DNA of 64,000 nucleotides from Streptomyces sp. NBC_00193 (GTDB taxonomy: Bacteria > Actinomycetota > Actinomycetes > Streptomycetales > Streptomycetaceae): assembly GCF_026342735.1 (NCBI RefSeq), contig NZ_JAPEMM010000002.1, forward strand, positions 992,001 through 1,056,000, written 5' to 3'. Under the pieces are notes generated by a model. The model saw only the letters and a program-made list of their open reading frames with translations. It had not been told where the DNA came from and ran no database searches. A program made the position numbers and the translations under genes. This document shows, one piece after another, positions 41,552 to 51,735 of the stretch (its first letter is position 1; the number at the start of each line of letters is the position of its first letter).

Positions 41552-42208
41552 CTACGCGTCGCCCTGGAGCAGGTGCTGCGGAAGCTCGCGGAAGGTCCAG
41601 ACGCCCTGTCTGCGGGTGAAGGTCCACACCAGGTCGTAGCGGTCGGGCCAGGCGGCCGGCAGCCCCAGCACGTCCTGCGCTCCGAGGCCCCGGATCAGGC
41701 GGGGCATCCCCTGGTGCTCCCAGCAGACCAGGACGGGCGTCCGCGCCGCCAGCACCGCCCTGGCCAGGGCGGGCTCGGCTCCGACGGCGAACTCCGCGCG
41801 GACGGGCGTACCCAGTGCGGTGGCGAGCGTCTCGACGGTCTGGCGGCACCGCGCGGGTGCCCCCTCCTTGCCGCCGGCCGCGAAGACTGCCCCCGGACGG
41901 GGCAGGCGGGCGCCCCGGGTCGGCGGGAAGAGCGCGGGCAGCTCCTGCGCGCGGCGCCGGCCCCGGACGGCGAGGAAGCCCGGGTCCTCGTTGCCCTCGT
42001 CGTCCTCGCCGGTGTCCCCGGCGTACGGCTTCTCGGCGTGCCGGATGACCATGACAAGCGCGTCCTTGACGGCCTCGGGGCCGGGGCCCGGCGTCGGGGC
42101 CCGCTCCTCCCCGGCGCAGCCGGCCACCGCCAGCGGGGCGAGGGCGGCGGCCAGCACGCTACGGCGGCGCGGTCCGGATCCGGCGGGGGTTGGACGGCCT
42201 GAAAGCAT
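41552..42208 (-). CDS. Exported histidine-phosphatase-like lipoprotein
   Basis: From ATG 42208 there are 218 residues; a GTG at 42226 is an alternative start. The N-terminus RRRSVLAAALAPLAVAGCAG combines a twin-arginine-like start with a lipobox (VAGC), so the protein is exported and lipid-anchored. The core begins ALVMVIRHAEKPY, the RHG/RHA motif of the histidine phosphatase superfamily, and has LAVRGRRRAQELPALF and a late CWEHQGMPRLIRGLG where a second catalytic His is expected. The typical H-x-x-x motif is altered, so activity is uncertain. Confidence 0.7.
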   Translation of the reverse strand: MLSGRPTPAGSGPRRRSVLAAALAPLAVAGCAGEERAPTPGPGPEAVKDALVMVIRHAEKPYAGDTGEDDEGNEDPGFLAVRGRRRAQELPALFPPTRGARLPRPGAVFAAGGKEGAPARCRQTVETLATALGTPVRAEFAVGAEPALARAVLAARTPVLVCWEHQGMPRLIRGLGAQDVLGLPAAWPDRYDLVWTFTRRQGVWTFRELPQHLLQGDA

Positions 42209-42244
42209 GCGCCCACTGTCGCCCACGCCCCGGAGGGCGGCCGG

Positions 42245-44092
42245 TCACGGCGCGACGCGAGCCGCTCCGATCATCCGATCGGCGGACCCGTCGTGGTCGT
42301 GCGCGGACGGGCCGTGGCCGTGCCCGGCGGTACGGCCCTTCGCGGCGGCCCGGCCCGGAGCCTCGTACGGCGAGGCGACGGGGAAGTAGGCCTCCAGGAA
42401 GGCCTTGAGCTCGCGCTGCTGCACGTCGGGGGCGACCTCGGTGCCCGAGTCGTCGGCGAGGCAGAACGCGTCGGTGCCCCGATCGCGCAGGAGGCCGCCC
42501 AGCCGCTGGAGCTCCTTGGTCCCGGCGGTGGACACGTACGCGGTGGCCAGGTCGCCTTCCACCGCACGCCCCTGGGCGAGTGCCAGGTGCAGGGCGAGGG
42601 TGACGGGGGCGAGGTCGGTGGCACTGCGGAAGACGGACCGGCTGGTCGCGTCGAGCCCGCCGGGCAGTGCCTCTTCCAGCCGGGCGTAGAGGGAGCGGCT
42701 CTGCGCGTACGGGGCGTGCGCGAGGATGCGCGGGTACGTGCGGCCTGCGAGCGCTTCCACCGTGCGGCGGGTCGCCCGCTGCGAGGTGGTGTAGACGTCG
42801 TCGTGGCTGTCCGGGGAGCTGGGCGGGACGGCCCGGGTGTCGTGGAAGACCTTCGGCAGACCGGACGGCAGGAAGTAGTTCTGCGGGCGCTGGGGGCGGC
42901 CGAGGAAGATGTCGTCGTTGAAGTAGAGGTAGTGCTCGGCGAGGCCCGGGATGCGGTGCAGCTGGGTTTCGATGGCGTGCGAGTTGAAGACGGGCAGGGC
43001 GCCGGGGTCGGCGAACAGCTCCCGGTGATGGACCACGGTGAGCCCGGGGTGCTCCAGGGCCAGCCAGTCGGGGACCTGGTCGTCGGTGACGAGGAAGACC
43101 CGGCGGATCCAGGGCGCGTAGGCCGCGATGGAGCGCAGGCAGGAGCGCAGCTCGCCGCGGTCCCGGAAGCGGTGGTCGCCGCTGTCGGCGGCGGCGTCGG
43201 CGGTATCGGGACCGGCAGCGGTGTCGGCGGGGCTCTCGCCCTCGCCCGCCTCGACACCCGCGGCGGCCGCCTCGGCCCGGTCACGGCGGCGGCGCCACTG
43301 GGGGTCCGAGCCGTCCACCCAGGTGATCACGGCGTCGATGGGGAAGTCGATGTCCTCGGGGAAGCGGCGGTCGAGGTCCGTCACCACCGGGTAGTCGCGG
43401 TCGCCGATGCGCCGGTGGCCCGTGGCCTCCATGGAGGGCACCCACCAGCCGAAGGGGGTCTCCCGGAGCGAGGCGACCCCGCCGGGGCCGTTGGCCGGCT
43501 TCCAGAACTCCAGGTCACAGCCCTGATCGGAAGCCATGTGGAGGGTGTATCCCGAGGTGACCACGGGAATGTAGAGCCGGATCCCCGCGACGACGGCGCC
43601 GGGCGTCTCGGCCTCCGCCGCGGCGACCGCCTCGGGCAGCTCCTCGGCGAGGACGGTGCCGAGCGCGGTGCGGTGGCCGAGGAGGTCGGCGTAGACGGGC
43701 CGGCCGGCGAAGCCCTTCGCGCAGGCGGCGAGCACGTCGGCACGGGTGCCGGGGGCGAGCGCCACCCGGTGGACCAGTTCCCCGTCGGGGACCAGGCCGT
43801 AGGGCATCGAGGCCGCTTCCAGCACCTCGGCGACCTCGCGGAGGTTCATCTCGGCGAGTTCGGCGGGGAGCAGGTCGTCCCGTACGACGGCCAGCCGGCC
43901 CCCGTGTTCGACGATGCTTCCGGATTCGGCCGCCTGCGCCAGGATCTCCCCTTCGCGGACGGCCCGCCGGGCCTCCCGCGCCTGCGCCGGGGTCCGGGAC
44001 CCGCGGCCGCGCTGCGACCCTCTCGGCTGCGACGGCAAAGCGGTCCGGGGCTGGAACGGCATCCAGCTCAGATGCCGACGGATGCCGCTCAT
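42245..44092 (-). CDS. Stealth-family sugar-phosphate transferase
   Basis: From ATG 44092, after GAGGTGATC, the protein has 615 residues. The conserved Stealth regions are seen: CR1 FPIDAVITWVDGSDPQW, CR2 FRDRGELRSCLRSIAAYAPWIRRVFLVTDDQVP with VVHHRELF, CR3 HYLYFNDDIFLGRP and the final LAYV-like STAGTKELQRL. Stealth proteins are hexose-1-phosphate transferases that build phosphodiester-linked surface glycans. An N-terminal 200-residue extension (YGLVPDGELVHRVALAPG...) is of unknown function. The actinomycete role may be in wall or capsule polymers. It is encoded after, and separately from, sdhB. Confidence 0.82.
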   Translation of the reverse strand: MSGIRRHLSWMPFQPRTALPSQPRGSQRGRGSRTPAQAREARRAVREGEILAQAAESGSIVEHGGRLAVVRDDLLPAELAEMNLREVAEVLEAASMPYGLVPDGELVHRVALAPGTRADVLAACAKGFAGRPVYADLLGHRTALGTVLAEELPEAVAAAEAETPGAVVAGIRLYIPVVTSGYTLHMASDQGCDLEFWKPANGPGGVASLRETPFGWWVPSMEATGHRRIGDRDYPVVTDLDRRFPEDIDFPIDAVITWVDGSDPQWRRRRDRAEAAAAGVEAGEGESPADTAAGPDTADAAADSGDHRFRDRGELRSCLRSIAAYAPWIRRVFLVTDDQVPDWLALEHPGLTVVHHRELFADPGALPVFNSHAIETQLHRIPGLAEHYLYFNDDIFLGRPQRPQNYFLPSGLPKVFHDTRAVPPSSPDSHDDVYTTSQRATRRTVEALAGRTYPRILAHAPYAQSRSLYARLEEALPGGLDATSRSVFRSATDLAPVTLALHLALAQGRAVEGDLATAYVSTAGTKELQRLGGLLRDRGTDAFCLADDSGTEVAPDVQQRELKAFLEAYFPVASPYEAPGRAAAKGRTAGHGHGPSAHDHDGSADRMIGAARVAP

Positions 44093-44181
44093 GATCACCT
44101 CAGGGCTCGTGGACGCAGAAATCGGCCCCACCGTGCCCGGCGGCCCCCGGTGGCCGAAACTCACCTTACGGGTCGGTGTCC

Positions 44182-44202
44182 GAAAGATGAACAGGATCTT
44201 TC
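44182..44202. promoter_or_regulatory. Perfect AT-rich inverted repeat upstream of the Stealth gene
   Basis: GAAAGAT at 44182-44188 and ATCTTTC at 44196-44202 flank a 7-nt spacer, 90 bp before the Stealth start and 33 bp after the sdhB stop. In a genome this GC-rich, such an element is more likely an operator than a terminator; no T-run follows. Confidence 0.4.
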
Positions 44203-44234
44203 TCCGAAGACCTCATTCTTATGAAATCCACAGG

Positions 44235-44977
44235 TCAGCGGGGTCCTCGGCGAACCGCCCTCAGCCACTCCTTGTTCATGGCGGCGATCGACGGCAGCGG
44301 GATCCCCTTGGGGCAGGCCGTGGCGCACTCACCGGTCAGGGTGCATCCTCCGAAGCCCTCGGCGTCCATCGTGGCGACCATGTCCAGGACCCGGGTCTCG
44401 CGCTCCGGCGAACCCTGCGGGAGCACGTTCAGGTGGTTGACCTTGGCGGAGGTGAAGAGCATCGCGGAGCCGTTGGGGCAGGCCGCCACGCACGCCCCGC
44501 AGCCGATGCACTCGGCGTGCTCGAAGGCGTAGTCGGCGTCGGGCTTGGGAACGGCCGTGGCGTGGGCCTCGGGGGCGGAGCCGGTCGGGGCGGTGATGTA
44601 GCCGCCGGCCTGGATGACCCGGTCGAGGGCCCCGCGGTCGACGACGAGGTCCTTCACGACGGGGAAGGCCGAGGCCCGCCAGGGTTCGACGTCGATGGTG
44701 TCGCCGTCGGCGAAGGAGCGCATGTGGAGCTGGCAGGTCGTGGTGCGCTCGGGCCCGTGGGCGTCTCCGTTGATGACGAGGCTGCACGCACCGCAGATGC
44801 CCTCGCGGCAGTCGTGGTCGAAGGCGACGGGGTCCTCTCCGCTCAGGATGAGGTCCTCGTTGAGGGTGTCGAGCATTTCGAGGAAGGACATGCCTTCCGA
44901 GATGCCGTCGACCTCGTACGAGGCCATCGCGCCGGGGGCGTCGGCGTTCTTCTGGCGCCAGACGCGCAGGGTGAGCT

Positions 44978-44981
<4 letters not shown>
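44235..44981 (-). CDS. sdhB: Succinate dehydrogenase/fumarate reductase iron-sulfur subunit
   Basis: The 248-residue subunit carries electrons from SdhA to the membrane quinone. A [2Fe-2S] domain is seen in CREGICGACSLV with the later Cys in TTCQLHM. The dicluster domain has CIGCGACVAACPNGS and CTLTGECATACPKGIPLP, the cysteines for the [4Fe-4S] and [3Fe-4S] clusters. The length and the cluster spacing match the B-type (menaquinone-reactive) enzymes of actinomycetes. Its ATG overlaps the sdhA stop by four bases, so the subunits are coupled in translation. Confidence 0.95.
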
Positions 44982-46930
<1,949 letters not shown>

Positions 46931-46931
46931 G

Positions 46932-47636
46932 TCAGCTCACCACTCCGGTCATGACGGCGACGGGCACGGACACGAAGCCCGCGAAGAGGACGAGGGCGAG
47001 GGCGTTGGCGAGGAACTTCAGCGTCCTGTCCCGCCGGGCGTTGCCCGCGCCCAGGGTCTGGGCGGCGCTCCAGAAGCCGTGCCGGACGTGCAGCCCCAGG
47101 GCGGCCATCGCCACGAGGTAGATGGTGTTGCCGTACCAGGTGGAGAAGGTGGCGAGGACGTTCTCGTACGGATGCCCGGCCCAGGCCCGCTCGTTCACGG
47201 TGAGCGTGGTGAGGTCGAGCAGGTGCCAGACGATGAAGAGGGCGAGGATGATGCCGCCCCAGCGCATGGTGCGGGTGGCGTAGCTCGCGCGGCGGCGCTT
47301 GTGGGCGTACTTCACCGGGCGCGCCTTGATGTCGCGGCGGCTGAGCTGGTACGCGCAGACTCCGTGCGCGACGACGGCGGCGAGCAGGACCACCCGGACG
47401 ATCCACAGGGCCCACTCGTGGTGCAGGAAGGGCGAGCCGAGGGTGCGGAGCCAGTGGGCGTAGCCGTTGAACTCCTCCGCCCCGAAGAAGATCTTGAGGT
47501 TGCCGAGCATGTGCACGACGAGGTAGCCGAGCATGATCAAGCCGGAGACGGCCATCACGGACTTCTTGCCGACGGAGGAGTCCCAGAGCGTGCGCGTGGT
47601 GGACGGCCGTCGATCCGTCCGCGTTGCCAGAGCCAT
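46932..47636 (-). CDS. sdhC: Succinate dehydrogenase cytochrome b subunit (type B)
   Basis: The 234-residue membrane anchor has five hydrophobic helices (for example KSVMAVSGLIMLGYLVVHMLGNL, ALWIVRVVLLAAVVAHGVCAY, WGGIILALFIVWHLLDL, TIYLVAMAALGLHVRHGFWSAA, LANALALVLFAGFVSVPVAV). Conserved His residues for two b-hemes are VVHML, HHEWAL, VAHGV, VWHLL and LHVRHG. One five-helix polypeptide rather than two short subunits defines the type-B diheme complex that reduces menaquinone. It heads the sdhCAB operon, divergent from a LysR gene. Confidence 0.93.
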   Translation of the reverse strand: MALATRTDRRPSTTRTLWDSSVGKKSVMAVSGLIMLGYLVVHMLGNLKIFFGAEEFNGYAHWLRTLGSPFLHHEWALWIVRVVLLAAVVAHGVCAYQLSRRDIKARPVKYAHKRRRASYATRTMRWGGIILALFIVWHLLDLTTLTVNERAWAGHPYENVLATFSTWYGNTIYLVAMAALGLHVRHGFWSAAQTLGAGNARRDRTLKFLANALALVLFAGFVSVPVAVMTGVVS

Positions 47637-47695
47637 GACATTGACCGTAAGGACGAAGGTCCCGAAAGGTCCAAGACATGACGGAGCTGAAGTCG

Positions 47696-47710
47696 ATAGG
47701 CCCTGCCTAT
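47696..47710. promoter_or_regulatory. LysR-type palindrome between sdhC and lysR
   Basis: ATAGG-CCCTG-CCTAT (47696-47710) is a perfect 15-bp palindrome 20 bp before the LysR start, in the divergent region with sdhC. LysR proteins usually bind such T/A-bounded palindromes near their own start, so it is the likely autoregulatory site. Confidence 0.55.
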
Positions 47711-47730
47711 GCAGGCGCTAGCCTGGGGTC

Positions 47731-48609
47731 ATGCAGTTCCAGCAGCTGGTCTACTTCGTCGCCGTCGCCGAGACCCGGCACTTCACGCGCGCGGCCGAGC
47801 GCGAGCACGTGGCCCAGCCGTCCCTGTCGCAACAGATCAAAGCGCTCGAACGGGAGCTGGGCGCCGAGCTCTTCAGCCGGGCCCGCGGGAACATCACGCT
47901 CACGGACGCCGGCGAGACCCTGCTGCCGCTGGCCCGGCGGATCCTCGCGGACGCGGACACGGCGCGGCTGGAGGTGCAGGAGCTGGCGCAGCTGCGGCGC
48001 GGCCGGATCCGGCTGGGGGCCACTCCGAGCCTGTGCACCGGCCTGCTGCCGGGCGTGCTCCGCGCCTTCCACACCGCCCATCCGGGGATCGAGCTGCTGA
48101 TCGAGGAGAGCGGTTCGCTGGACCTCGTACGGGAGCTCGCGCGCGGCTCCCTGGACCTCGCGCTGATCGCCCTGCCGCTGCCCCCCTCGGCACCGGCGCT
48201 GACCACGGTGGAGCTGCTGACGGAGGACCTGGTCGTGGTCTCCTCCGCGGCCCTGCCGCCTCCGGCGGGCGGCGGTTCGCTCACGGTGTCCGCGCTGCGC
48301 GACGAGCCGATGGTCATGTTCCGGCACGGCTACGACCTGCGGGACCTGACGGTGGCGGCCTGCCGGGCGGAGGGCTTCGAGCCGGTGTTCACGGTCGAGG
48401 GCGGCGAGATGGACGCCGTACTGGGCTTCGTCCGCGCGGGGCTCGGCATCGCGGTGGTCCCGGCGATGGTCGTCGACCACGCGGGCTCCGGCCTGCGCGC
48501 CACCCCCCTGGCGGGCTCCCCCCTGCGCCGCACGATCGCCCTGGCCCACCGCACGGACGTGGCACCCCCGCGCGCGGCCCGCGAACTGAAGCGCATCCTG
48601 CTGGGCTGA
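47731..48609 (+). CDS. LysR-family transcriptional regulator
   Basis: ATG 47731 yields 292 residues. The N-terminal winged HTH reads MQFQQLVYFVAVAETRHFTRAAEREHVAQPSLSQQIKALERELGAELFSRARGNITLTDAG, a textbook LysR opening. The effector domain has the usual LRRGRIRLGATPSLCTGLLPGVLRAFHTAHPGIEL and VPAMVVDH. Its position opposite sdhCAB suggests that it may control that operon as well as itself. The co-inducer is unknown. A compact terminator follows. Confidence 0.88.
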   Translation: MQFQQLVYFVAVAETRHFTRAAEREHVAQPSLSQQIKALERELGAELFSRARGNITLTDAGETLLPLARRILADADTARLEVQELAQLRRGRIRLGATPSLCTGLLPGVLRAFHTAHPGIELLIEESGSLDLVRELARGSLDLALIALPLPPSAPALTTVELLTEDLVVVSSAALPPPAGGGSLTVSALRDEPMVMFRHGYDLRDLTVAACRAEGFEPVFTVEGGEMDAVLGFVRAGLGIAVVPAMVVDHAGSGLRATPLAGSPLRRTIALAHRTDVAPPRAARELKRILLG

Positions 48610-48616
48610 GACCCCT

Positions 48617-48634
48617 CGGGGCGCGTTCGCCCCG
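48617..48634 (+). terminator. Terminator after LysR gene
   Basis: CGGGGCG (48617-48623) and CGCCCCG (48628-48634) form a 7-bp stem with a CGTT loop directly after the LysR stop. Confidence 0.6.
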
Positions 48635-48713
48635 GCTGAATCCACGGCAGACGCGTCCGGAGTGTCGGGCGTGGTGTCGGGATTTGTGCGGGATGTCGGG
48701 TGATGATGACGCC

Positions 48714-49349
48714 GTGCGACTTGATCACGTGTCCTATGCGGTGGCCCGCGACAGCTTCGTCTCGACCGTCCAGTGGATCGGATCGGCCCTGGGCGCCGGG
48801 TTCGTCGACGGTGGTGTGCATCCGCGGTTCGGCACCCGCAATTTCATTCTTCCGCTGAGCGGCGGCACCTACGTCGAGGTCGTCACCACGCTCGACCACC
48901 CCGCCGCCGACCGCGCGCCCTTCGGCCAGGCGGTCGCGCGCCGCGCCGCCGAGGGCGGCGGCTGGCTCGGTTGGGTGGTCGCCGTGGACGACATCGCCCC
49001 GATCGAGGCCCGCCTCGGCCGCACCTCGGACGAGGGCCACCGTGTCCGCCCCGACGGGTTCGACCTGAGGTGGAAGCAGATCGGCGTGCGGGAACTGATG
49101 GAGGATCCGCAGCTGCCCTACTTCCTCCAGTGGCTGGCCCCCGTCGAGGAGCGCCCGAGCGCCGGCCCGCGCACCTCCTCCAGCATCCACGGGGTCTCCA
49201 TCGCCGGCGACGCCGCCTCCATCGCCGAATTCCTCGGCGAACCGGCCGACCACCCCCTCGACCAGATCGACGTGACCTGGGTCGAGGACGAGGAACCGGG
49301 CCTGGTCTCGGTCGAGTTCGCCACGGCCCACGGCCCGGTCACGATCTGA
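48714..49349 (+). CDS. VOC superfamily (glyoxalase-like) protein
   Basis: The start taken is GTG 48714 (VRLDHVSYAVA, the usual family opening); ATG 48693 would add seven residues. The 211-residue protein follows the glyoxalase-like domain form: LDHVSYAVARDSFVSTVQWIGSALGAGFVDGGVHPRFGTRNFILPLSGGTYVEVVTTLDHPA. HPRFGTRNFI and YVEVV place possible metal ligands (His, Glu) on paired beta-alpha-beta units. A second half repeats the fold (SIHGVSIAGDAASIAEFLGEP). Its reaction is unknown. Confidence 0.78.
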   Translation: MRLDHVSYAVARDSFVSTVQWIGSALGAGFVDGGVHPRFGTRNFILPLSGGTYVEVVTTLDHPAADRAPFGQAVARRAAEGGGWLGWVVAVDDIAPIEARLGRTSDEGHRVRPDGFDLRWKQIGVRELMEDPQLPYFLQWLAPVEERPSAGPRTSSSIHGVSIAGDAASIAEFLGEPADHPLDQIDVTWVEDEEPGLVSVEFATAHGPVTI

Positions 49350-49376
49350 CCAGGGCCGGCGCGCGTCTCTGAGCGA

Positions 49377-49757
49377 TCACTGATGCGGTGCGGGACCGAA
49401 GGATTCGGGTTCGGGTTCGGGTTCGGGTTCGGGTTCGGGTTCGGCCGCTGCGGGCACGACCGTGGCCGTCCACCGACCCGGCTTCGACGGTGGGTCCCAG
49501 ACCACCACGACCTCTTGCCCGTGGTAGTCACGGGCGAGCCCCTGCACCATCGCGGCAGCCGCCCGCTGCGCCTCCTCCGGAGGGACGTCGGGCGGGACGT
49601 CGCCGAGCCCGCCGCACAAGGTCCCGTTCCCGGTGACCACCCCGGTTCGCCAGCCGTCGATCCCCACGCCGCCCCGGCCGGCCATGAGGATCAGGCCGGT
49701 GGGCAGGCCGAAGGAGGGCCGCTGCTTCTTCTTCACCTTGCGGTTCGTTCGGGCCAT
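49377..49757 (-). CDS. Small protein with Glu-Pro repeat tail
   Basis: ATG 49757 opens 126 residues. A basic start (MARTNRKVKKKQRP) precedes a globular stretch (GLILMAGRGGVGIDGWRTGVVTGNGTLCGGLGDVPPDVPPEEAQRAAAAMVQGLARDYHGQEVVVVWDPP), then a tail of alternating Glu-Pro. The tail is coded by TTCGGG hexamers on the plus strand. No family is recognised. The basic head and acidic Pro-rich tail suggest a small nucleic-acid- or protein-binding factor, which is only a guess. Its start is 4 bp from the TetR stop. Confidence 0.55.
   Translation of the reverse strand: MARTNRKVKKKQRPSFGLPTGLILMAGRGGVGIDGWRTGVVTGNGTLCGGLGDVPPDVPPEEAQRAAAAMVQGLARDYHGQEVVVVWDPPSKPGRWTATVVPAAAEPEPEPEPEPEPESFGPAPHQ
49404..49445. 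repeat. Hexanucleotide tandem repeat TTCGGG
   Basis: Six copies of TTCGGG plus a TTCGGC run from 49404 to 49445. Read on the minus strand they encode the Glu-Pro tail of the small protein. Copy changes keep the frame, so the tail length can vary. Confidence 0.85.
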
Positions 49758-49761
49758 GGAG

Positions 49762-50406
49762 TCAGGACCGGCGGGCGGGCAGGGCGCGGTCGAGGCCGCC
49801 GGACAGGAGGGCGAAGGCACGCTCCGCGTCGGCCACGGCCGCGGGGTGGGCCTCGTCGGCGCTCTGGCCGGCGTCGATGCGGCGCCAGTTCTCCCGGCCG
49901 AGTTCCTGCCGGGCCGCCACCAGGTATCCGGCCGCCAGCCGGGCCGTGAGCGGGTCGACCGCTTCGGCTTCGAGTACGGCGGCGAGCAACTCCACCTCGC
50001 GGGCCGTGTAGTGGGCCAGCCGGGACCCCAGGCTGGCGGTGCTGTAGAGCAGCCCCTCGAAGGCGAGCACGTTCGGGTGGTCGCAGAGCCCGGTGATCGG
50101 GTCGCGCTCGGCGAGGGCCGCCAGGAAGTGCGCGCGCACGGCCGCCACCGGGGTCTGCCCCGCGGCCCGGTCGCGCACGATGCGCGCCGCCTCGTCCTGA
50201 TGGTCGGCGAAGCGGTCGAGGACCAGGTCCTCCTTGCTCGGGAAGTAGCGGAACAGCGTGGGTTTGGAGACTTCGGCAGCGGCTGCGACATCGGCCACCG
50301 AGACGGCGTCGAAGCCCCGTTCCAGGAAGAGTTCCAGCGCCGTGGCCGCCAGCTGTTGGCGCGTACGGAGCTTCTTGTTCTCGCGCAGACCCTTCGTGTT
50401 CTCCAT
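49762..50406 (-). CDS. TetR-family transcriptional regulator
   Basis: The 214-residue protein starts at ATG 50406. The HTH reads LRTRQQLAATALELFLERGFDAVSVADVAAAAEVSKPTLFRYFPSKEDLVLD at about 13-64, a full TetR signature (PTLFRYFPSKEDL). The C-terminal domain, DPITGLCDHPNVLAFEGLLYSTAS, has a typical ligand pocket make-up. It is divergent from an FAD monooxygenase and likely represses it; an inverted repeat lies between the two. TetR/flavin-monooxygenase pairs commonly respond to the drug that the enzyme modifies. Confidence 0.87.
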   Translation of the reverse strand: MENTKGLRENKKLRTRQQLAATALELFLERGFDAVSVADVAAAAEVSKPTLFRYFPSKEDLVLDRFADHQDEAARIVRDRAAGQTPVAAVRAHFLAALAERDPITGLCDHPNVLAFEGLLYSTASLGSRLAHYTAREVELLAAVLEAEAVDPLTARLAAGYLVAARQELGRENWRRIDAGQSADEAHPAAVADAERAFALLSGGLDRALPARRS

Positions 50407-50431
50407 GCGTCCAGCCTAACACGAATGAGTG

Positions 50432-50455
50432 ACCCAGTTAGTTTTGTAACCGGGT
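50432..50455. promoter_or_regulatory. Near-perfect inverted repeat, candidate TetR operator
   Basis: ACCCAGTT (50432-50439) and AACCGGGT (50448-50455) are inverse complements apart from one base, with an 8-nt spacer. The site lies 26 bp before the TetR start and about 57 bp before the monooxygenase start, and so could shut both promoters. Confidence 0.5.
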
Positions 50456-50511
50456 TGCATTTTCTCGCGAGAGCCGCTTTCCTTGAGATACCGACGACGA
50501 GGGGACGTCTC

Positions 50512-51660
50512 ATGACCGACGCAATGGATCTAAGGGATGCACAGGGCACGGTGGGCGCAGTGGGTGCAGTGGGCGCAGCAGGTGGTGCGGATCGTGCCGA
50601 CGTGCTGATCGTGGGCTCCGGCCCGACCGGCCTCACGCTCGCCTGCGACCTCGCCCGCCGCGGCATCGCGGTGCGGGTCATCGAAGGCCGCCCGGCACCG
50701 CACCGCGAGTCCCGGGGCAAGGGCCTCCAGCCGGACAGCCTCGCGTTCTTCGAGGAGCTCGGCGTAGCCGACTCCGTGAGGGGCAAGGGACGCGCGGGCG
50801 TGGTGCTGCGCAAGTACTTCGACGGGGAGCCCGTCAAGGACACCGCCGTGGAGGGAGGCCTGCTCATCGGGCAGTGGCAGGTGGAGGAGAGCCTGCGCGA
50901 CCGGTTGGGCGAGCTGGGCGTGCGCGTCGCGTACGGGTCCCGGCTCGCCGGAATCACCCAGGACGCGGACGGCGTCCGCGCGCGGCTGGAGGACGGCACC
51001 GTGATCCGGGCCGGCTATCTGGCGGGGTGCGACGGCGGACACAGCACCACCCGCGGACTCCTCGGCATCCCCTTCGAGGGGAGCGGGGAGAAGGAGCCGG
51101 CGATGGTGCTCGGGGACGTCGAGGCGCCGGGGCTCAGCCGCGCGTTCTGGCACCAGTGGTTCACGTCGGACGGGGGCGGGATCCTGCTCTGCCCGATGCC
51201 GGGGACGGACACGTTCCAGCTGCAGGCCGCTCCGGAGACGGACGAGCGGGGCGAGACGTTGCCGCCCTCGCTGGAGAGCTTCCAGCGGCTCTTCGACCGG
51301 CACGCCCGGATGCCGGGGATACGGCTCGCGGAGCCCACCTGGCTCTCCTCCTGGCGGGTCAACGTCCGCATGGCCACCCGGATACGCGAGGGCCGGGCCT
51401 TCCTCGCCGGGGACGCCGCGCACGTCCACCCCATAGCCGGCGGGCTGGGCATGAACACCGGCATCCAGGACGCCGCCGCCCTCGGCCGGACGCTGGCCGC
51501 CGTCCTCTCCGGGGAGGCCGGGGAGGACGCGCTCGACCGGTACCAGGCGGAGCGGCTGCCGGTGGCCGCCCGGGTCCTGGCCGACACCGCCCGGCGCTAC
51601 GAGCGGGTGGTGTCGGCCGTCCGCGAGCCGGGCCGGGGCACGGAAGCGGGCCTGGAGTGA
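50512..51660 (+). CDS. FAD-dependent aromatic hydroxylase/monooxygenase
   Basis: ATG 50512 follows GAGGGGAC, giving 382 residues, short for this family (usually about 400-540). The FAD motif is DVLIVGSGPTGLTLACDLARRGIAVRVIEGR at about 30-60, the DG-type motif is YLAGCDGGHSTTRGLLGI, and the FAD-ribityl motif is GRAFLAGDAAHVHPIAGGLGMNTGIQDA. Before the FAD motif is a short Gly/Ala repeat (VGAVGAVGAAGG). Such enzymes hydroxylate phenolic drugs such as rifamycins or polyketide intermediates. The divergent TetR supports an inducible detoxifying role. The substrate is unproven. Confidence 0.85.
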   Translation: MTDAMDLRDAQGTVGAVGAVGAAGGADRADVLIVGSGPTGLTLACDLARRGIAVRVIEGRPAPHRESRGKGLQPDSLAFFEELGVADSVRGKGRAGVVLRKYFDGEPVKDTAVEGGLLIGQWQVEESLRDRLGELGVRVAYGSRLAGITQDADGVRARLEDGTVIRAGYLAGCDGGHSTTRGLLGIPFEGSGEKEPAMVLGDVEAPGLSRAFWHQWFTSDGGGILLCPMPGTDTFQLQAAPETDERGETLPPSLESFQRLFDRHARMPGIRLAEPTWLSSWRVNVRMATRIREGRAFLAGDAAHVHPIAGGLGMNTGIQDAAALGRTLAAVLSGEAGEDALDRYQAERLPVAARVLADTARRYERVVSAVREPGRGTEAGLE

Positions 51661-51682
51661 GCCCGGGCGGCCCGGAGGCCCC

Positions 51683-51727
51683 GGTGGCCCGGGTGGCCCG
51701 GGTGGCCCGGGTGGCCCCAGTGGCCCG
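51683..51727. repeat. 9-bp tandem repeat between convergent genes
   Basis: Five units of GGTGGCCCG (the last two with single changes) run from 51683 to 51727 in the 75-bp space between the monooxygenase stop and the rmdA-like stop. It is non-coding and very GC-rich. It may fold as a terminator for both sides, or be slippage-prone sequence. Confidence 0.75.
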
Positions 51728-51735
51728 GGCGGTGC

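Noticed and set aside
44182..44202. sdh operon terminator
   Set aside because: The stem is AT-rich with no following T-run on the minus strand; it is kept only as an operator candidate.
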